NCBI GenBank assembly: GCA_021817225.1
Contig: JAKAVR010000005.1
Location: 1-53,100, forward strand
Direction: 5' to 3'
Length of the DNA stretch: 53,100 bases
Source of the DNA: Thermoplasmata archaeon
GTDB taxonomy: Archaea > Thermoplasmatota > Thermoplasmata > Sysuiplasmatales > Sysuiplasmataceae
Shown here: one piece after another, positions 24,927-33,921 of the stretch
Layout: each line of letters starts with the position of its first letter
Position numbering within the stretch: position 1 is the stretch's first letter
Made by a program: the position numbers and the translations under genes
The notes under the pieces: model-generated
What the model saw: only the letters and a program-made list of their open reading frames with translations
Databases searched by the model: none
Told to the model about the DNA's origin: nothing

Positions 24927-26813
24927 CTACCTGGACTTGGCTTTCCCTGCCTTGAGCGCTCTGGAAAGCTCAATCGCCGCCTGTATGAGCCCCATGTGGC
25001 TGAATGCCTGTGGGAAATTGCCGAGGAAGTCGCCCGTATCCGGGTCTATTTCCTCGGAGAACAGACCAAGATGGTTGGAAAGCGAGAGAACGTGCTCGAA
25101 CATGGTTGTTGCTTCCTCGATATTGCCTGCCCTTGCGGTGGATGCAATGTACCAAAAGGTGCATATTATGAATGCACCCTCCTCTCCCGAAAGGCCGTCG
25201 TTTCCCCTGTATCTGAACACAAAGCCGTTTCGAATAAGCTGATTTCTTACGGCCCGAAGCGTTGAGGAAAACCGCCTGTCTCTGGGATCGATGAAACCGC
25301 GGAGCGGCATGAGCAGAACGCTTGCATCCAGGTAACCACCCTCCAGGCCGCTCACGAATGATCCTATCGTCCTGTCGTAGGAACTCTTAAGCACTTCTTC
25401 CTTCACCATCCTGGCTGCCTGGCGGTATCGCTTCATCCTGCCCTTGTAACCCAGCCATCCTGCCATTTCCGCAGCTCTTGAAAAGGCGACCCAGGACATG
25501 ACAGCGGAGTGTGTGTGCCTTTCCTTTCCGTTCCTCATCTCCCAGATGCCCATGTCCTTCCCCTTCCAGTTCTCTTCAAGGTACATCGCGGTCGAGTCAA
25601 CGACTCTCCACATCATGTCGGGAAGCTTCTCTGGCGGCCTGAAGGTGGAGTATATGGCATCAACAACAGATCCGTATATGTCGAGCTGCAGCTGGTCAGT
25701 GGCGCCATTACCCTGCCGCACGGGCTCGGAATTCATGTATCCTGACAGGTTGGTCAGTATTTGCTCATCCGGAACGGCATCTCCCTCCACGCTGTACATA
25801 ACACGCATTCTTTCAGGATTCGATGCGTGTCCGCGCAGAAGATGAACCAGCCACATGAAGAACTTCGTTTCCTCTTCTTCGTGACCCAGCGCATTGAATG
25901 AAAGCAGTGCATAGGTCGAGTCCCTGATCCATGAGAATCTGTAGTCCCAGTTTCTTCCGTGGCCGATCGATTCTGGCAGGCTCGTTGTTGCTGCGGCGCA
26001 GATGGCCCCTGACGGGCTGTAGCTGAGCAACTTCAGCACAAGTGCGGACCTCAGCACATATTCTTTCCACGGCCCCTCATAGGAAGTCTTCGACACCCAC
26101 CTGCGCCAGTAGCCAATCGTTTCCCTGAGCATTCGACCAGAGTATTCCATGCCTGGTTTCAGAGTCTTCCTTTCATCCCATCTGAAGACGACGGGTATGG
26201 TATCGCCCTTACTCATCAAGAAAGACGCAGAGGCCATCTCGTTTTCGATCTTAACTGGTGCCGCAACGGAGAAGGTCATTGTGTGACTATTGCCGGTCGC
26301 AACGCACCCGTGTTTGTCCTTTCTCAGGGTGACCGTATCCTTTCCGAATCCGAATCTCGGTTTCATATGCAGAGTGACCAGACCGTGACCCTTTGTGCAC
26401 CTGATTACCCTGTGAATTTCGTGCCTTGAATAAGTCACCCCATTGGCTTCCTCGACCGGCATGAAGTCGTCCACTTCTATCCTGCAGTCGGGGGAGGATA
26501 TCAATGTCTTCAAAACGTTGGTAAGCCTAAAATATGACTGCTTGAAGGTCTCCGCGCCTGACAGGTCAATTCTCAGCTCCCCTCCCTTTTCCTTGTCGAG
26601 CACCGAGAAGAATACCGGAGACGAGTCAAATCTCGGAAAGGCACACCAGTCGATGGTCCCTTTCAAGGTAACGAGCGCAGCTGAATAAGTGTCTCCTATC
26701 ACTCCATGGTTGCTTATTCTATATTCATCATCAAGCCCTGATTGAAGATTCATGGACTGGATGTATCCAGGTCTACATAATTCAACGTTGTGTATTGGCC
26801 TTTGACACCCCAC
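24927..26813 (-). CDS. Glycoside hydrolase family 15 (glucoamylase/trehalase type)
   Basis: Up to 628 aa. The N-terminal beta-sandwich begins ISNHGVIGDTYSAALVTLKG and TIDWCAFPRFDSSPVF. The (alpha/alpha)6 catalytic barrel has GHGRNWDYRFSWIRDSTYAL, the candidate general acid in GIWEMRNGKERHTHSAVMSW and the candidate base in GEEGAFIICTFWYI. Related Thermoplasma GH15 enzymes include trehalases, so alpha-glucan or trehalose hydrolysis is likely; no signal peptide is evident, so it probably acts inside the cell. GTG 26813 fits the TATA at 26833-26841 as a leaderless start. ATG 26753 gives a more usual N-terminus and is preceded by the palindrome CTGGAT-GT-ATCCAG (26757-26770). Confidence 0.9.
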   Translation of the reverse strand: MGCQRPIHNVELCRPGYIQSMNLQSGLDDEYRISNHGVIGDTYSAALVTLKGTIDWCAFPRFDSSPVFFSVLDKEKGGELRIDLSGAETFKQSYFRLTNVLKTLISSPDCRIEVDDFMPVEEANGVTYSRHEIHRVIRCTKGHGLVTLHMKPRFGFGKDTVTLRKDKHGCVATGNSHTMTFSVAAPVKIENEMASASFLMSKGDTIPVVFRWDERKTLKPGMEYSGRMLRETIGYWRRWVSKTSYEGPWKEYVLRSALVLKLLSYSPSGAICAAATTSLPESIGHGRNWDYRFSWIRDSTYALLSFNALGHEEEETKFFMWLVHLLRGHASNPERMRVMYSVEGDAVPDEQILTNLSGYMNSEPVRQGNGATDQLQLDIYGSVVDAIYSTFRPPEKLPDMMWRVVDSTAMYLEENWKGKDMGIWEMRNGKERHTHSAVMSWVAFSRAAEMAGWLGYKGRMKRYRQAARMVKEEVLKSSYDRTIGSFVSGLEGGYLDASVLLMPLRGFIDPRDRRFSSTLRAVRNQLIRNGFVFRYRGNDGLSGEEGAFIICTFWYIASTARAGNIEEATTMFEHVLSLSNHLGLFSEEIDPDTGDFLGNFPQAFSHMGLIQAAIELSRALKAGKAKSR

Positions 26814-27113
26814 CTGATGAAGTTTTTATGAGTAAATATAATAATGTGATTTAATTATAGTCGTTTCCTGTTTAATTAATTGGATAAATTCTATTCATAT
26901 TGCTTAATTATTGACAGAATATTAATTTCATAGTATCAATGTTTGCAGTTCTTCCTGACTTTGCGGTAAAGCGGTTGTGAAATGCCAAGGCTATATTCCT
27001 CCCGAGGAGTTTCTTGGCCCTTTAGTCCGCCAGATCTTCTGTGCGCTTTCAAACGCAAGTCGATCTCCCTTTGGAGGTCGCTGCTATATTAGTTTATGTT
27101 AGAGTGATAGTGA
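26814..27113. other. Gene-free, partly AT-rich gap
   Basis: No coding region is evident. 26821-26945 is strongly AT-rich and includes the GH15 TATA (26833-26841). 26990-27080 is more balanced and carries short hairpins, the best being CGATCTCC-CTTT-GGAGGTCG at 27060-27079 (8 bp, one wobble). This may be the 3' region of the RPA-like gene or a small RNA; no clear terminator T-run is seen. Confidence 0.45.
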
Positions 27114-27581
27114 CTATTTTCTTATCCGTGGAAACAATACGACTCCATTTGTGACCCTTAGGGAGCCGCCTTTTCCTGTATTAATACTCAACCCGTACCT
27201 GTTTTCCGTGAAATTGCAATTTGTTATGGTGACTTTCTCTCCCGGCCTGGCAGAGTCGGTATCAACGTCATCTACCTGCTTGTCCCAGAACACCATCTTT
27301 GCTTCCCTTCCGTCACTCAGGGCTATCCTTATTCCCAGCAATCTCCCCCTGCTTCCGTCCTTCTTGTTGTAACCCCTGACTGGTTCTACTTCCAGTATCA
27401 ACCCTTCTTCGGAGGATTTTACCAACTTGTCCAATTTTGACTTCAGCTTCTCGATCCGTTCCTCTGAGAGAAGTCCTTGCTCATAGTCCAGCAACATCTT
27501 CGCGGTCTGCTCATCAATTAGGCCACCGAAGTCCTCGATCTTTCTTTCAACCTGTTTCTCTCTAGTTGTTGTGTCGGGCAT
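27114..27581 (-). CDS. RPA/SSB-like OB-fold single-strand DNA-binding protein
   Basis: The 155-aa protein has an N-terminal helical region (DEQTAKMLLDYEQGLLSEER) resembling the helical spacers of archaeal RPA. It is followed by one OB-fold: LILEVEPVRGYNKKDGSRGR, LLGIRIALSDGREAKMVFWD, then GEKVTITNCNFTENRYG and LRVTNGVVLFPR. It likely binds single-stranded DNA in replication or repair. Its neighbours are a serine recombinase, transcribed divergently, and RfcL. It could also be an element-borne protein. Confidence 0.8.
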   Translation of the reverse strand: MPDTTTREKQVERKIEDFGGLIDEQTAKMLLDYEQGLLSEERIEKLKSKLDKLVKSSEEGLILEVEPVRGYNKKDGSRGRLLGIRIALSDGREAKMVFWDKQVDDVDTDSARPGEKVTITNCNFTENRYGLSINTGKGGSLRVTNGVVLFPRIRK

Positions 27582-27746
27582 TCCACTCTTGCATCCATCA
27601 CCAACATTAAATGGTTGCCGGGTTGCGAAGAGTCGAGAAGCTGGCCGGTTGCTTTACGCTTCATCAATTCAGTATGTCGATAGGTCCCGTTCCTGAAGCG
27701 TTTCAAAAGCTCGCCTGAAAAGCTTATAATATTCGATTGCAGATCG

Positions 27747-27762
27747 TCAGACATTCGTCTGA
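27747..27762. promoter_or_regulatory. Palindrome over the predicted recombinase start site
   Basis: TCAGAC-ATTC-GTCTGA, a perfect 6-bp inverted repeat with 4-nt spacer, lies about 20 bp downstream of a TATA box (TTATAATA, 27724-27731) and 5 bp before the recombinase ATG. It may be an autoregulatory operator or a recombinase-binding site. Confidence 0.45.
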
Positions 27763-27767
27763 TATAA

Positions 27768-28619
27768 ATGAAGGTCGCTATTTACCTGAGAGTTTCTACA
27801 ACCGAGCAGGCTGAGGAAGGATTCAGCATTGCCGCACAAAAAGAGCGACTTAAGGCATATGTCCAGAGTCAGGGTTGGGAGCTTGGCCCCGTATATGAGG
27901 ATGGTGGCTTTTCTGGCGGAACCATCAACAGGCCTTCTTTCAGCAAGTTGAGAGCTGATATGAGACTGAAGAGGTTTGATCTCATCCTTGTTTACAAGCT
28001 GGACCGATTGTCGAGAAACATGCGTGATCTATCCAACCTGGTTCATGAAATGGATGAACAGGGGGTCTTTTTCAAGAGTGCTACTGAACCCTTCGATACT
28101 ACTACTCCTGCAGGCAAATTGATTTTCAATATGCTTGGAAGCGTAGCTGAGTTCGAAAGAGGGATGATAGGCGAACGTGTCAAAATGGGCATGCTCCAGA
28201 AGGCCAAGGAGGGAAAGGGAATCCTCGGCTTCAACCATCCATATGGTTATGACTACACACAAGGGATGCTGATCCCGAATGAGCAGGAAGCTGCGGCGGT
28301 CAGGCACATCTATTCCACCTATATTTCGGGACAGACTCTGGCCGAAATAGCAATGACACTGAACTCGAGAGGAATATCCACGAAAAGAGGGAGAGCATGG
28401 ACAAAGCAGACTGTGCTCAACATTGTCACAAATCCGCTATATGCGGGTTATCACAGGTGGCTGATGTTCTACTGGAAGGGTGATCACGCGCCTCTCGTGG
28501 AAGCTCAGAAGTGGAACAAGGCACAGAAGATCAAATCATACAGGAGCAGAAAGTCAGAGAGCCTTCTCCAGGTTGAGGAACTGGAGAGTGGTGAATTCGG
28601 CATAGCTGCGGTGGCATAG
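27768..28619 (+). CDS. Serine site-specific recombinase (resolvase/invertase family)
   Basis: The 283-aa protein has an N-terminal resolvase domain (1-145). The nucleophile region is YLRVSTTEQ (Ser10); YKLDRLSRNMRDLS supplies catalytic arginines, and GSVAEFERGMIGERV leads into the long linker helix. A recombinase domain follows (about 160-255): NEQEAAAVRHIYSTYISGQT, then LNSRGISTKRGRAWTKQTVL and NPLYAGYHRW. It stops soon after, without the Cys-rich zinc ribbon and coiled coil of large serine integrases (450-600 aa), so it is either a compact class or C-terminally truncated. It is the clearest mobile-element signature in the window; AT-rich DNA lies on both sides. Confidence 0.93.
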   Translation: MKVAIYLRVSTTEQAEEGFSIAAQKERLKAYVQSQGWELGPVYEDGGFSGGTINRPSFSKLRADMRLKRFDLILVYKLDRLSRNMRDLSNLVHEMDEQGVFFKSATEPFDTTTPAGKLIFNMLGSVAEFERGMIGERVKMGMLQKAKEGKGILGFNHPYGYDYTQGMLIPNEQEAAAVRHIYSTYISGQTLAEIAMTLNSRGISTKRGRAWTKQTVLNIVTNPLYAGYHRWLMFYWKGDHAPLVEAQKWNKAQKIKSYRSRKSESLLQVEELESGEFGIAAVA

Positions 28620-29333
28620 AGCCTGAAACACAAATTTCATGATGCCGTGCACTTTTCAGCCAATCGCTTTTCAGCCCAAAGCAATGACTGCACGTAAATC
28701 ATCATTCGAGTAAAGGTCGGTTCACCGACTTTTACTCCAATGTACGTTTATGCCCTCCTGATGAAAGCTCCTTTGCAGGATGCTGCGGGAGATAAGGGCA
28801 GCCCTGCAGGCTGCATTTCCGAAACTCTTGACCGTCATTCTCAAGAAAACCAAAGTACGAACATCAAGAATGGGTATTGTGTAGTACCGTGACATATAAT
28901 TATATGCAGCAAATTAGTGAGTAATAATATTAAATGATAGAGCAATAATGGACTTCATCATATGCATTCCGGGTGATTCTATGGGACCTGGGAGTGGAAG
29001 GACCGGACTTTGCATCGTTATCAGAGCACCACTGTAATGGTGTGCATTCACAAAATCACTTCCCGATTCCTGTATGCTAATGTCAGCACCCACTACACGA
29101 AACAGCAAATTGGACTCCGAGGCCTGCGCACAAAATCGATAAAATGACTGAATTTGTTTTTCGGGGGGGAGACTCGTGGAAGGGGGTGAAAAAGGGCATG
29201 AAAACATTGATTCTAATATGGACTAATATAATTAATGTAGAAAGATGTACTTCATATGTTATTATAGTATAGACATATAATCAATCTTCAACCGGAAAAG
29301 TTCATGACAATGAGGCGATAAGGTCAGCTGAAA
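28620..29333. other. 714-bp gap without genes downstream of the recombinase
   Basis: No convincing coding region. It holds a strong hairpin (28708-28737), a second perfect inverted repeat GCAGCC-CTGCA-GGCTGC (28798-28814), and AT-rich stretches (about 28880-28945 and 29200-29290). It looks like decayed mobile-element DNA or a recombination-site region, and includes the rfcL promoter near its right end. Confidence 0.5.
28708..28737 (+). terminator. Strong hairpin after the recombinase gene
   Basis: GAGTAAAGGTCGG-TTCA-CCGACTTTTACTC: 13 bp with a single G-T wobble and a 4-nt loop, 89 bp after the recombinase stop. It may serve as a 3'-end structure, an element terminus or a recombinase site. 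Confidence 0.45.
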
Positions 29334-30647
29334 ATGAATAATACTCTCTGGACAGAAAAGTACAGACCGCTGAAGCTCGACGATGTGATAGGGAATCAGA
29401 AAGCAAAGGCCGCGATGCGAACATGGGCAAATGGATGGAAGGGCAGCAAAGTCCCTGAGGAGAGAGGGGCGATACTATCCGGTCCACCAGGAGTCGGCAA
29501 GACAACTTGTGCCATTGCACTAGCCAACGAAATGGGCTGGGATTACATTGAAATGAACGCTTCAGACAGAAGAACGGGCAAGGAGCTCAGACGAATCGTC
29601 CTGCCAGGGGCATCCACCAACACATTCAACACTGATGGGATCTATTTTTCGCTCGAGCATGGCAAAAGGCACGTAATAATTCTCGATGAAGCTGACAATA
29701 TAGACAGCAGGGACGACATAGGAGGTATTGCTGCAGTTTCGGAGCTTCTGAAAATGACGCTTCAGCCTGTTATCCTGATCGTTAATGATCTCTATGAGCT
29801 GACCCGTCGAAGCGAGAACATCAAGAAGTCATGCAAGATCATAAGATTCGAGGATCTGAAGGCTGAAGATCTCGCAAGAGTGCTGCATAATATAGCAACT
29901 GCAGAAGGACTCAAGATCAGTTATGATGCGGCAATGAAAATGGTGCAACTCGCAGGCGGTGATGCGAGAGCTGCAATAAATGACCTGCAGTCAATAGCAT
30001 ATGCTGGCACAATCACTTCAAAGGAGCTCGGCGACTTATCCAAGAGAAACAAGACTGTAGATATCAAGGTTGGTGTCGAGAGGCTCTTCAAGTCAACAGA
30101 TCTGAAAGAAAATCTGCACACAATAAGCCTTCTTGACGAGGATCCGGGAGGCCTCTCTCTATGGATCGACGAGAATATGCCTCCGAACTCGACCAATATA
30201 GATTCGCTCAATGACGGATTTGAAGCGCTTTCGCGATCTAGCCAGTTCATCAGCTGGGCGGGAAGGAACAGCTACTACAGGTTATGGTCATATGCCTCAG
30301 AACTCATGGCCATTGGTTCCAAAATGGCATCCAAGGGATATGAGCACGGGGAGCCGGCTAGATTTCCTCTCGTGCTCACCCGCTTCAGGCGGAGAAATGC
30401 CGTGATAGCAACAAGGCGCGGTCTCATCGTCAAGATATCCGATTATGCGCACACATCACCCAGAAATGTCCAGGAGTCATTGCTCCCCTTCCTGCGGACA
30501 GCTTTTAATTCCTCCGAGAGGTTTGCATCCTCAATGACCTACAAACTCGGTCTTTCCGTTGAGGAGCTGGCCGCATTACTCGATGAGGCCGAAGACTCAA
30601 AGCGGATCGTCAAAATAATCAAAACATCAGGCGTGACATTGGAGTGA
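29334..30647 (+). CDS. rfcL: Replication factor C large subunit
   Basis: The 437-aa clamp-loader protein starts LWTEKYRPLKLDDVIGNQKA, with Walker A GPPGVGKTT, Walker B VIILDEADN and sensor regions (GGDARAAINDLQS). The RFC helical and collar domains follow. RfcL and RfcS load the PCNA clamp onto DNA. It is slightly short for archaeal RfcL (often about 470-500) and ends IIKTSGVTLE without the usual C-terminal PIP box, unlike FEN1 and Nre in this window. The ATG lies just downstream of an AT-rich leader. Confidence 0.93.
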   Translation: MNNTLWTEKYRPLKLDDVIGNQKAKAAMRTWANGWKGSKVPEERGAILSGPPGVGKTTCAIALANEMGWDYIEMNASDRRTGKELRRIVLPGASTNTFNTDGIYFSLEHGKRHVIILDEADNIDSRDDIGGIAAVSELLKMTLQPVILIVNDLYELTRRSENIKKSCKIIRFEDLKAEDLARVLHNIATAEGLKISYDAAMKMVQLAGGDARAAINDLQSIAYAGTITSKELGDLSKRNKTVDIKVGVERLFKSTDLKENLHTISLLDEDPGGLSLWIDENMPPNSTNIDSLNDGFEALSRSSQFISWAGRNSYYRLWSYASELMAIGSKMASKGYEHGEPARFPLVLTRFRRRNAVIATRRGLIVKISDYAHTSPRNVQESLLPFLRTAFNSSERFASSMTYKLGLSVEELAALLDEAEDSKRIVKIIKTSGVTLE

Positions 30648-30882
30648 GGAAATATAATCGTGTATATTCAATATTAATTTATTAAAATAAATTGTTAGCA
30701 TATGGTACATTTTTTAGGCTGATTAATTATATTAACGAAATTTATTATTGAATTTGGGTGACCGAATTGTCGGGAGGAGCATTGTGCCACAAGCTCCAGA
30801 AGTGCAAAAGACACCAGCGCACTTTGAAACAGCCGGTTGGCAAAGGTTCCAGATTTGCGTCGTCCGGCCCTGAAAAACAACC

Positions 30883-30890
30883 TAATATAC
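30883..30890 (+). promoter_or_regulatory. TATA box of taw1
   Basis: TAATATAC, centred 25 bp before ATG 30912, predicts a leaderless mRNA and argues against the in-frame TTG at 30837. Confidence 0.6.
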
Positions 30891-30911
30891 TCAACCCAGA
30901 TACATGCGTTC

Positions 30912-31907
30912 ATGGACCCTCAGCGGAAGGCTGTCCTGGAAAAGCAGCACTATAAGGTAGTAGGAGAACACAGCGCAGTTAAGGTCTGCCACTGGACCAA
31001 AGAGGAAATGGTACACGGAAGAGGCTGTTACAAGCAGAGTTTTTACGGCATAGAGTCACACCGCTGCATGCAGATGACACCTTCAGTCAACCAGTGTTCC
31101 GAAAATTGCATGTTCTGCTGGAGGTTTCAGGATTTTGAAGAGGATCATATCGAAGTGGAGGACGATCCCAAATTCATTCTTGATGAAGCGATAGAAGTGC
31201 AGAAGAAGCTGATGAGCGGATACAAAGGGGATGCAAGGGTCTCGTCCGAAAAATGGGATGAGTCACAGAACCCAAAGCATGTAGCAATCTCGCTTACCGG
31301 GGAACCAACTGCATATTCGAGGCTTGGGGAGTATATTGAATTGTGCCACAGGGCAGGCATGACAACATTTCTCGTCACAAATGGAACAAACCCGGAGGTG
31401 CTCAGGAACCTGAACCCGCTTCCCACTCAGTTATACGTCACTGTCGCAGCGCCATCACGTGAGATTTTCACCAAGATATGTGCTCCAATCAGGTCTAACG
31501 CGTGGGAGCAGCTCATGGAAACGCTTTCATTGCTGCCTTCTCTCGGCACCAGGAAGGTCATAAGGCACACCCTTGTGAAGGACTGGACGCTTGGTTTCGA
31601 GGGCCAGTACGCAAGACTTGACAGGATTGCCGAACCTCACTTCATCGAATCAAAGGGTTACGTCAATGTCGGGTATTCGCGCGAAAGGCTTACGATGCAG
31701 AACATGCCGACGCATGAAGAAATTCGCAAGTTTGCTCTCCGCCTGGCATCGGAGCTCGGGGACTACGAACTTCAGAGCGAGAGGAGAGACTCCAGGGTCG
31801 CGCTGCTGGTGAAGAAAGGCATCAACCGGTGGCTCCCCGGCCTTGAAAGGCCAATTGAAGAGGAAATAAGGTACAACCAGCCGCGCAATGCCGTCAGGGC
31901 AGACTGA
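30912..31907 (+). CDS. taw1: tRNA 4-demethylwyosine synthase (Taw1/TYW1), radical SAM
   Basis: 331 aa from ATG 30912. The N-terminus (MDPQRKAVLEKQHYKVVGEH, then CHWTKEEMVHGRGCYKQSFY) matches archaeal Taw1, and the radical-SAM cluster motif is CSENCMFCW (CxxxCxxC). Further motifs are HVAISLTGEPTAYSRLGEYI and FLVTNGTNPEVL. It condenses N1-methylguanosine-37 of tRNA-Phe with pyruvate to form 4-demethylwyosine. The additional Cys residues upstream of the motif would bind a second cluster. It is convergent with aCPSF1, with one base between the stops. Confidence 0.95.
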   Translation: MDPQRKAVLEKQHYKVVGEHSAVKVCHWTKEEMVHGRGCYKQSFYGIESHRCMQMTPSVNQCSENCMFCWRFQDFEEDHIEVEDDPKFILDEAIEVQKKLMSGYKGDARVSSEKWDESQNPKHVAISLTGEPTAYSRLGEYIELCHRAGMTTFLVTNGTNPEVLRNLNPLPTQLYVTVAAPSREIFTKICAPIRSNAWEQLMETLSLLPSLGTRKVIRHTLVKDWTLGFEGQYARLDRIAEPHFIESKGYVNVGYSRERLTMQNMPTHEEIRKFALRLASELGDYELQSERRDSRVALLVKKGINRWLPGLERPIEEEIRYNQPRNAVRAD

Positions 31908-31908
31908 A

Positions 31909-33834
31909 TCACCTAAGGCGGACAGTCTCGAGATTCTGCGGCGCCTTCGTTTCTATCCCGAATTTCTTGTGGATAGTGCTTGCGAGTTCCAGGCATTTGT
32001 GCTCTTCGCCGTGACCAAGGAATATCTTGGATGGCTTCGGCTCTAGTCCAGCAACAAAATTCAGGAGCTGCCTTCTGTCTGAGTGGCCGCTGAAACCGTC
32101 AACTGTTTCTATGTTCAGCGTAATTGGCACTGAAATCTGCTGCCCCCTCTCCGTCATCTGAAGTTCCTTCGCTCCCCTCTGAATACGCCTGCCAAGTGTT
32201 CCCTCTGCCTGGTAACCGACGAATATCAGTGTATTGTTGGCGCTGTCAGCCCAGTGCTTCATGTATTCAAGCACCGGTCCTCCATTCATCATTCCTGAAG
32301 TGGCAAGCACGATGCACGGTTCGGGGTCATTGAGTATCTTCTGCCTTGTCTCCACACTATCTACTCTCTTGAAGATTGGTGACAGGAACGGGTTTTCCCC
32401 GTTCTGGAAAATCTGCGTCCTGAGCTGGCTGTTTAGGTACTCCGGGTATGCGGTATGAATCGCGGTTGCCTCCCATATCATGCCGTCAAGCCAGACCTGG
32501 AGCGTAGGCACCTGTCCCGTCCTCATCAGCTCCTCCAGCACAAGCATTATCTCCTGAGACCTTCCAACCGCGAACACGGGAATTATTACCTTACCCTGTC
32601 TGCCCAGGACTCTCTCGACTATCGTTTTCAGCCCCTGGGATGCATCCTGCCTTGAGGCTTGTATATCATGATATCCGCCATAGGTGGATTCCATGACAAG
32701 TGCCTCGAGTCTCGGGAATTTGTTGTTCGCAGGATTGAACAGCCAGGTCTTTTCGAACTTTATGTCCCCACTGAAGGCGATGTTGTAAAGACCATCACCA
32801 ATGTGGAAGTGCGCAACAGCCGAGCCAAGTATGTGGCCGGCATTCTGGAACGTGAGCCTCACATCCGGGGAGATGTCCGTGGTCTCTCCGTATTTCAGTG
32901 GGATGCAGTTGGCAACCTCCTTCCTGATGTTGGACGAGTCGTATGGTGCCTTCTTCCCCTCCCCAAATGCAACTTTGAGCATGTCGAGCTGGAGCATTGA
33001 CATGAGATCCCGTGTCGGGGGAGTGCAGTAAACGGGCCCGTCGTAACCATATTTGAACAGTGCCGGCAGGAGTCCCGTGTGGTCAAGATGGGCGTGAGTG
33101 ATCACTATGGCGTCAAGCGACTCTATTGGCTGCAACTCGGGGGCGTTCAGGTATGGAGCCGGGACATTTGGACCGCCCGCATCCTGATCCGAGGTTCCAA
33201 GTCCGCAATCGATGAGTACCTTGCTTTGTCTCGTGCTCAACAGCGAAGCGCTTCTGCCCACTTCCCTGAACCCTCCGAGTGAAGTTACCCTCACCCAGTT
33301 TTCCCCTTCGATTATGGGCCTCGAGAGTCTTCTCCCCACTTTCCTGAGGAAGTCCTTTCGTTCGTTGGCGATCGTCCGCATGTAAGTCCTGATGTCGCCT
33401 ATCGTCTTGGAGGCGATTGGAGGTGCCCTGACGACCTTCGGGGCCCACCCTATCTCCTTTTTTATCTCGTTGAGCACGGCGCCCTGCTTCCCAATGACAG
33501 CTCCCGGGCTGAGCGCCTCTATTATGACTTCACCTGTTTCTTCGTCGAAGAAGATGTCGACAACCTGCGCCTCCGCCGGTATGATTTCCCTTATCTTCTT
33601 CTCAGCCGATTCCTCTGGTGCAAGGAGCGAAGGATCGGGTCTTATGTCGACGCGTCTCCGCAGCACCTGGGCCAGCTGCCTCACTATGTCGGTGTTCTGA
33701 GAGTATGTTTCGAAGTTCTTGATATAAACAACAACGACAGAAGCCTCGAAGTCGATATTGGTGACTTCTATATCGCTGGGTATCGTTTTCCGTACTATGT
33801 CTTTTATTTCATCAACTGTCTTCTCGATGGCCAT
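31909..33834 (-). CDS. Archaeal cleavage/termination factor aCPSF1 (FttA)
   Basis: The 641-aa protein begins with two KH domains (EALSPGAVIGKQGAVLNEIK in the second), then a metallo-beta-lactamase domain with VITHAHLDHTGLLPALF, a beta-CASP domain (VIIPVFAVGRSQEIMLVLEE, then SGMMNGGPVLEYM) and the C-terminal GFSGHSDRRQLLNFV and FLGHGEE motifs. aCPSF1/FttA cuts nascent RNA and terminates transcription, working with Spt4-Spt5, and Spt4 is also encoded here. It is 87 bp downstream of the proteasome beta gene on the same strand, a gene order seen in other archaea. Confidence 0.96.
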   Translation of the reverse strand: MAIEKTVDEIKDIVRKTIPSDIEVTNIDFEASVVVVYIKNFETYSQNTDIVRQLAQVLRRRVDIRPDPSLLAPEESAEKKIREIIPAEAQVVDIFFDEETGEVIIEALSPGAVIGKQGAVLNEIKKEIGWAPKVVRAPPIASKTIGDIRTYMRTIANERKDFLRKVGRRLSRPIIEGENWVRVTSLGGFREVGRSASLLSTRQSKVLIDCGLGTSDQDAGGPNVPAPYLNAPELQPIESLDAIVITHAHLDHTGLLPALFKYGYDGPVYCTPPTRDLMSMLQLDMLKVAFGEGKKAPYDSSNIRKEVANCIPLKYGETTDISPDVRLTFQNAGHILGSAVAHFHIGDGLYNIAFSGDIKFEKTWLFNPANNKFPRLEALVMESTYGGYHDIQASRQDASQGLKTIVERVLGRQGKVIIPVFAVGRSQEIMLVLEELMRTGQVPTLQVWLDGMIWEATAIHTAYPEYLNSQLRTQIFQNGENPFLSPIFKRVDSVETRQKILNDPEPCIVLATSGMMNGGPVLEYMKHWADSANNTLIFVGYQAEGTLGRRIQRGAKELQMTERGQQISVPITLNIETVDGFSGHSDRRQLLNFVAGLEPKPSKIFLGHGEEHKCLELASTIHKKFGIETKAPQNLETVRLR

Positions 33835-33921
33835 TAGTCTTGACTCCTCGAATTATTGAGCTAATTTGACAAACAACGTAAAATTCCTACGCCTAGTCTT
33901 GCCTGATGTGAAAGTGTTTGA

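Noticed and set aside
26821-26945. Replication origin in the AT-rich gap
   Set aside because: No Orc1/Cdc6 gene nearby and no repeated origin-recognition box seen; AT richness alone is not evidence.
27518-27754. 78-aa minus-strand frame upstream of the RPA-like gene
   Set aside because: It overlaps the RPA-like gene in another frame, has no motif, and its start falls in the recombinase promoter palindrome.
30758-30955. 65-aa plus-strand frame before taw1 with Cys and His residues
   Set aside because: It overlaps the start of taw1 in another frame, and its Cys spacing does not match a zinc motif.
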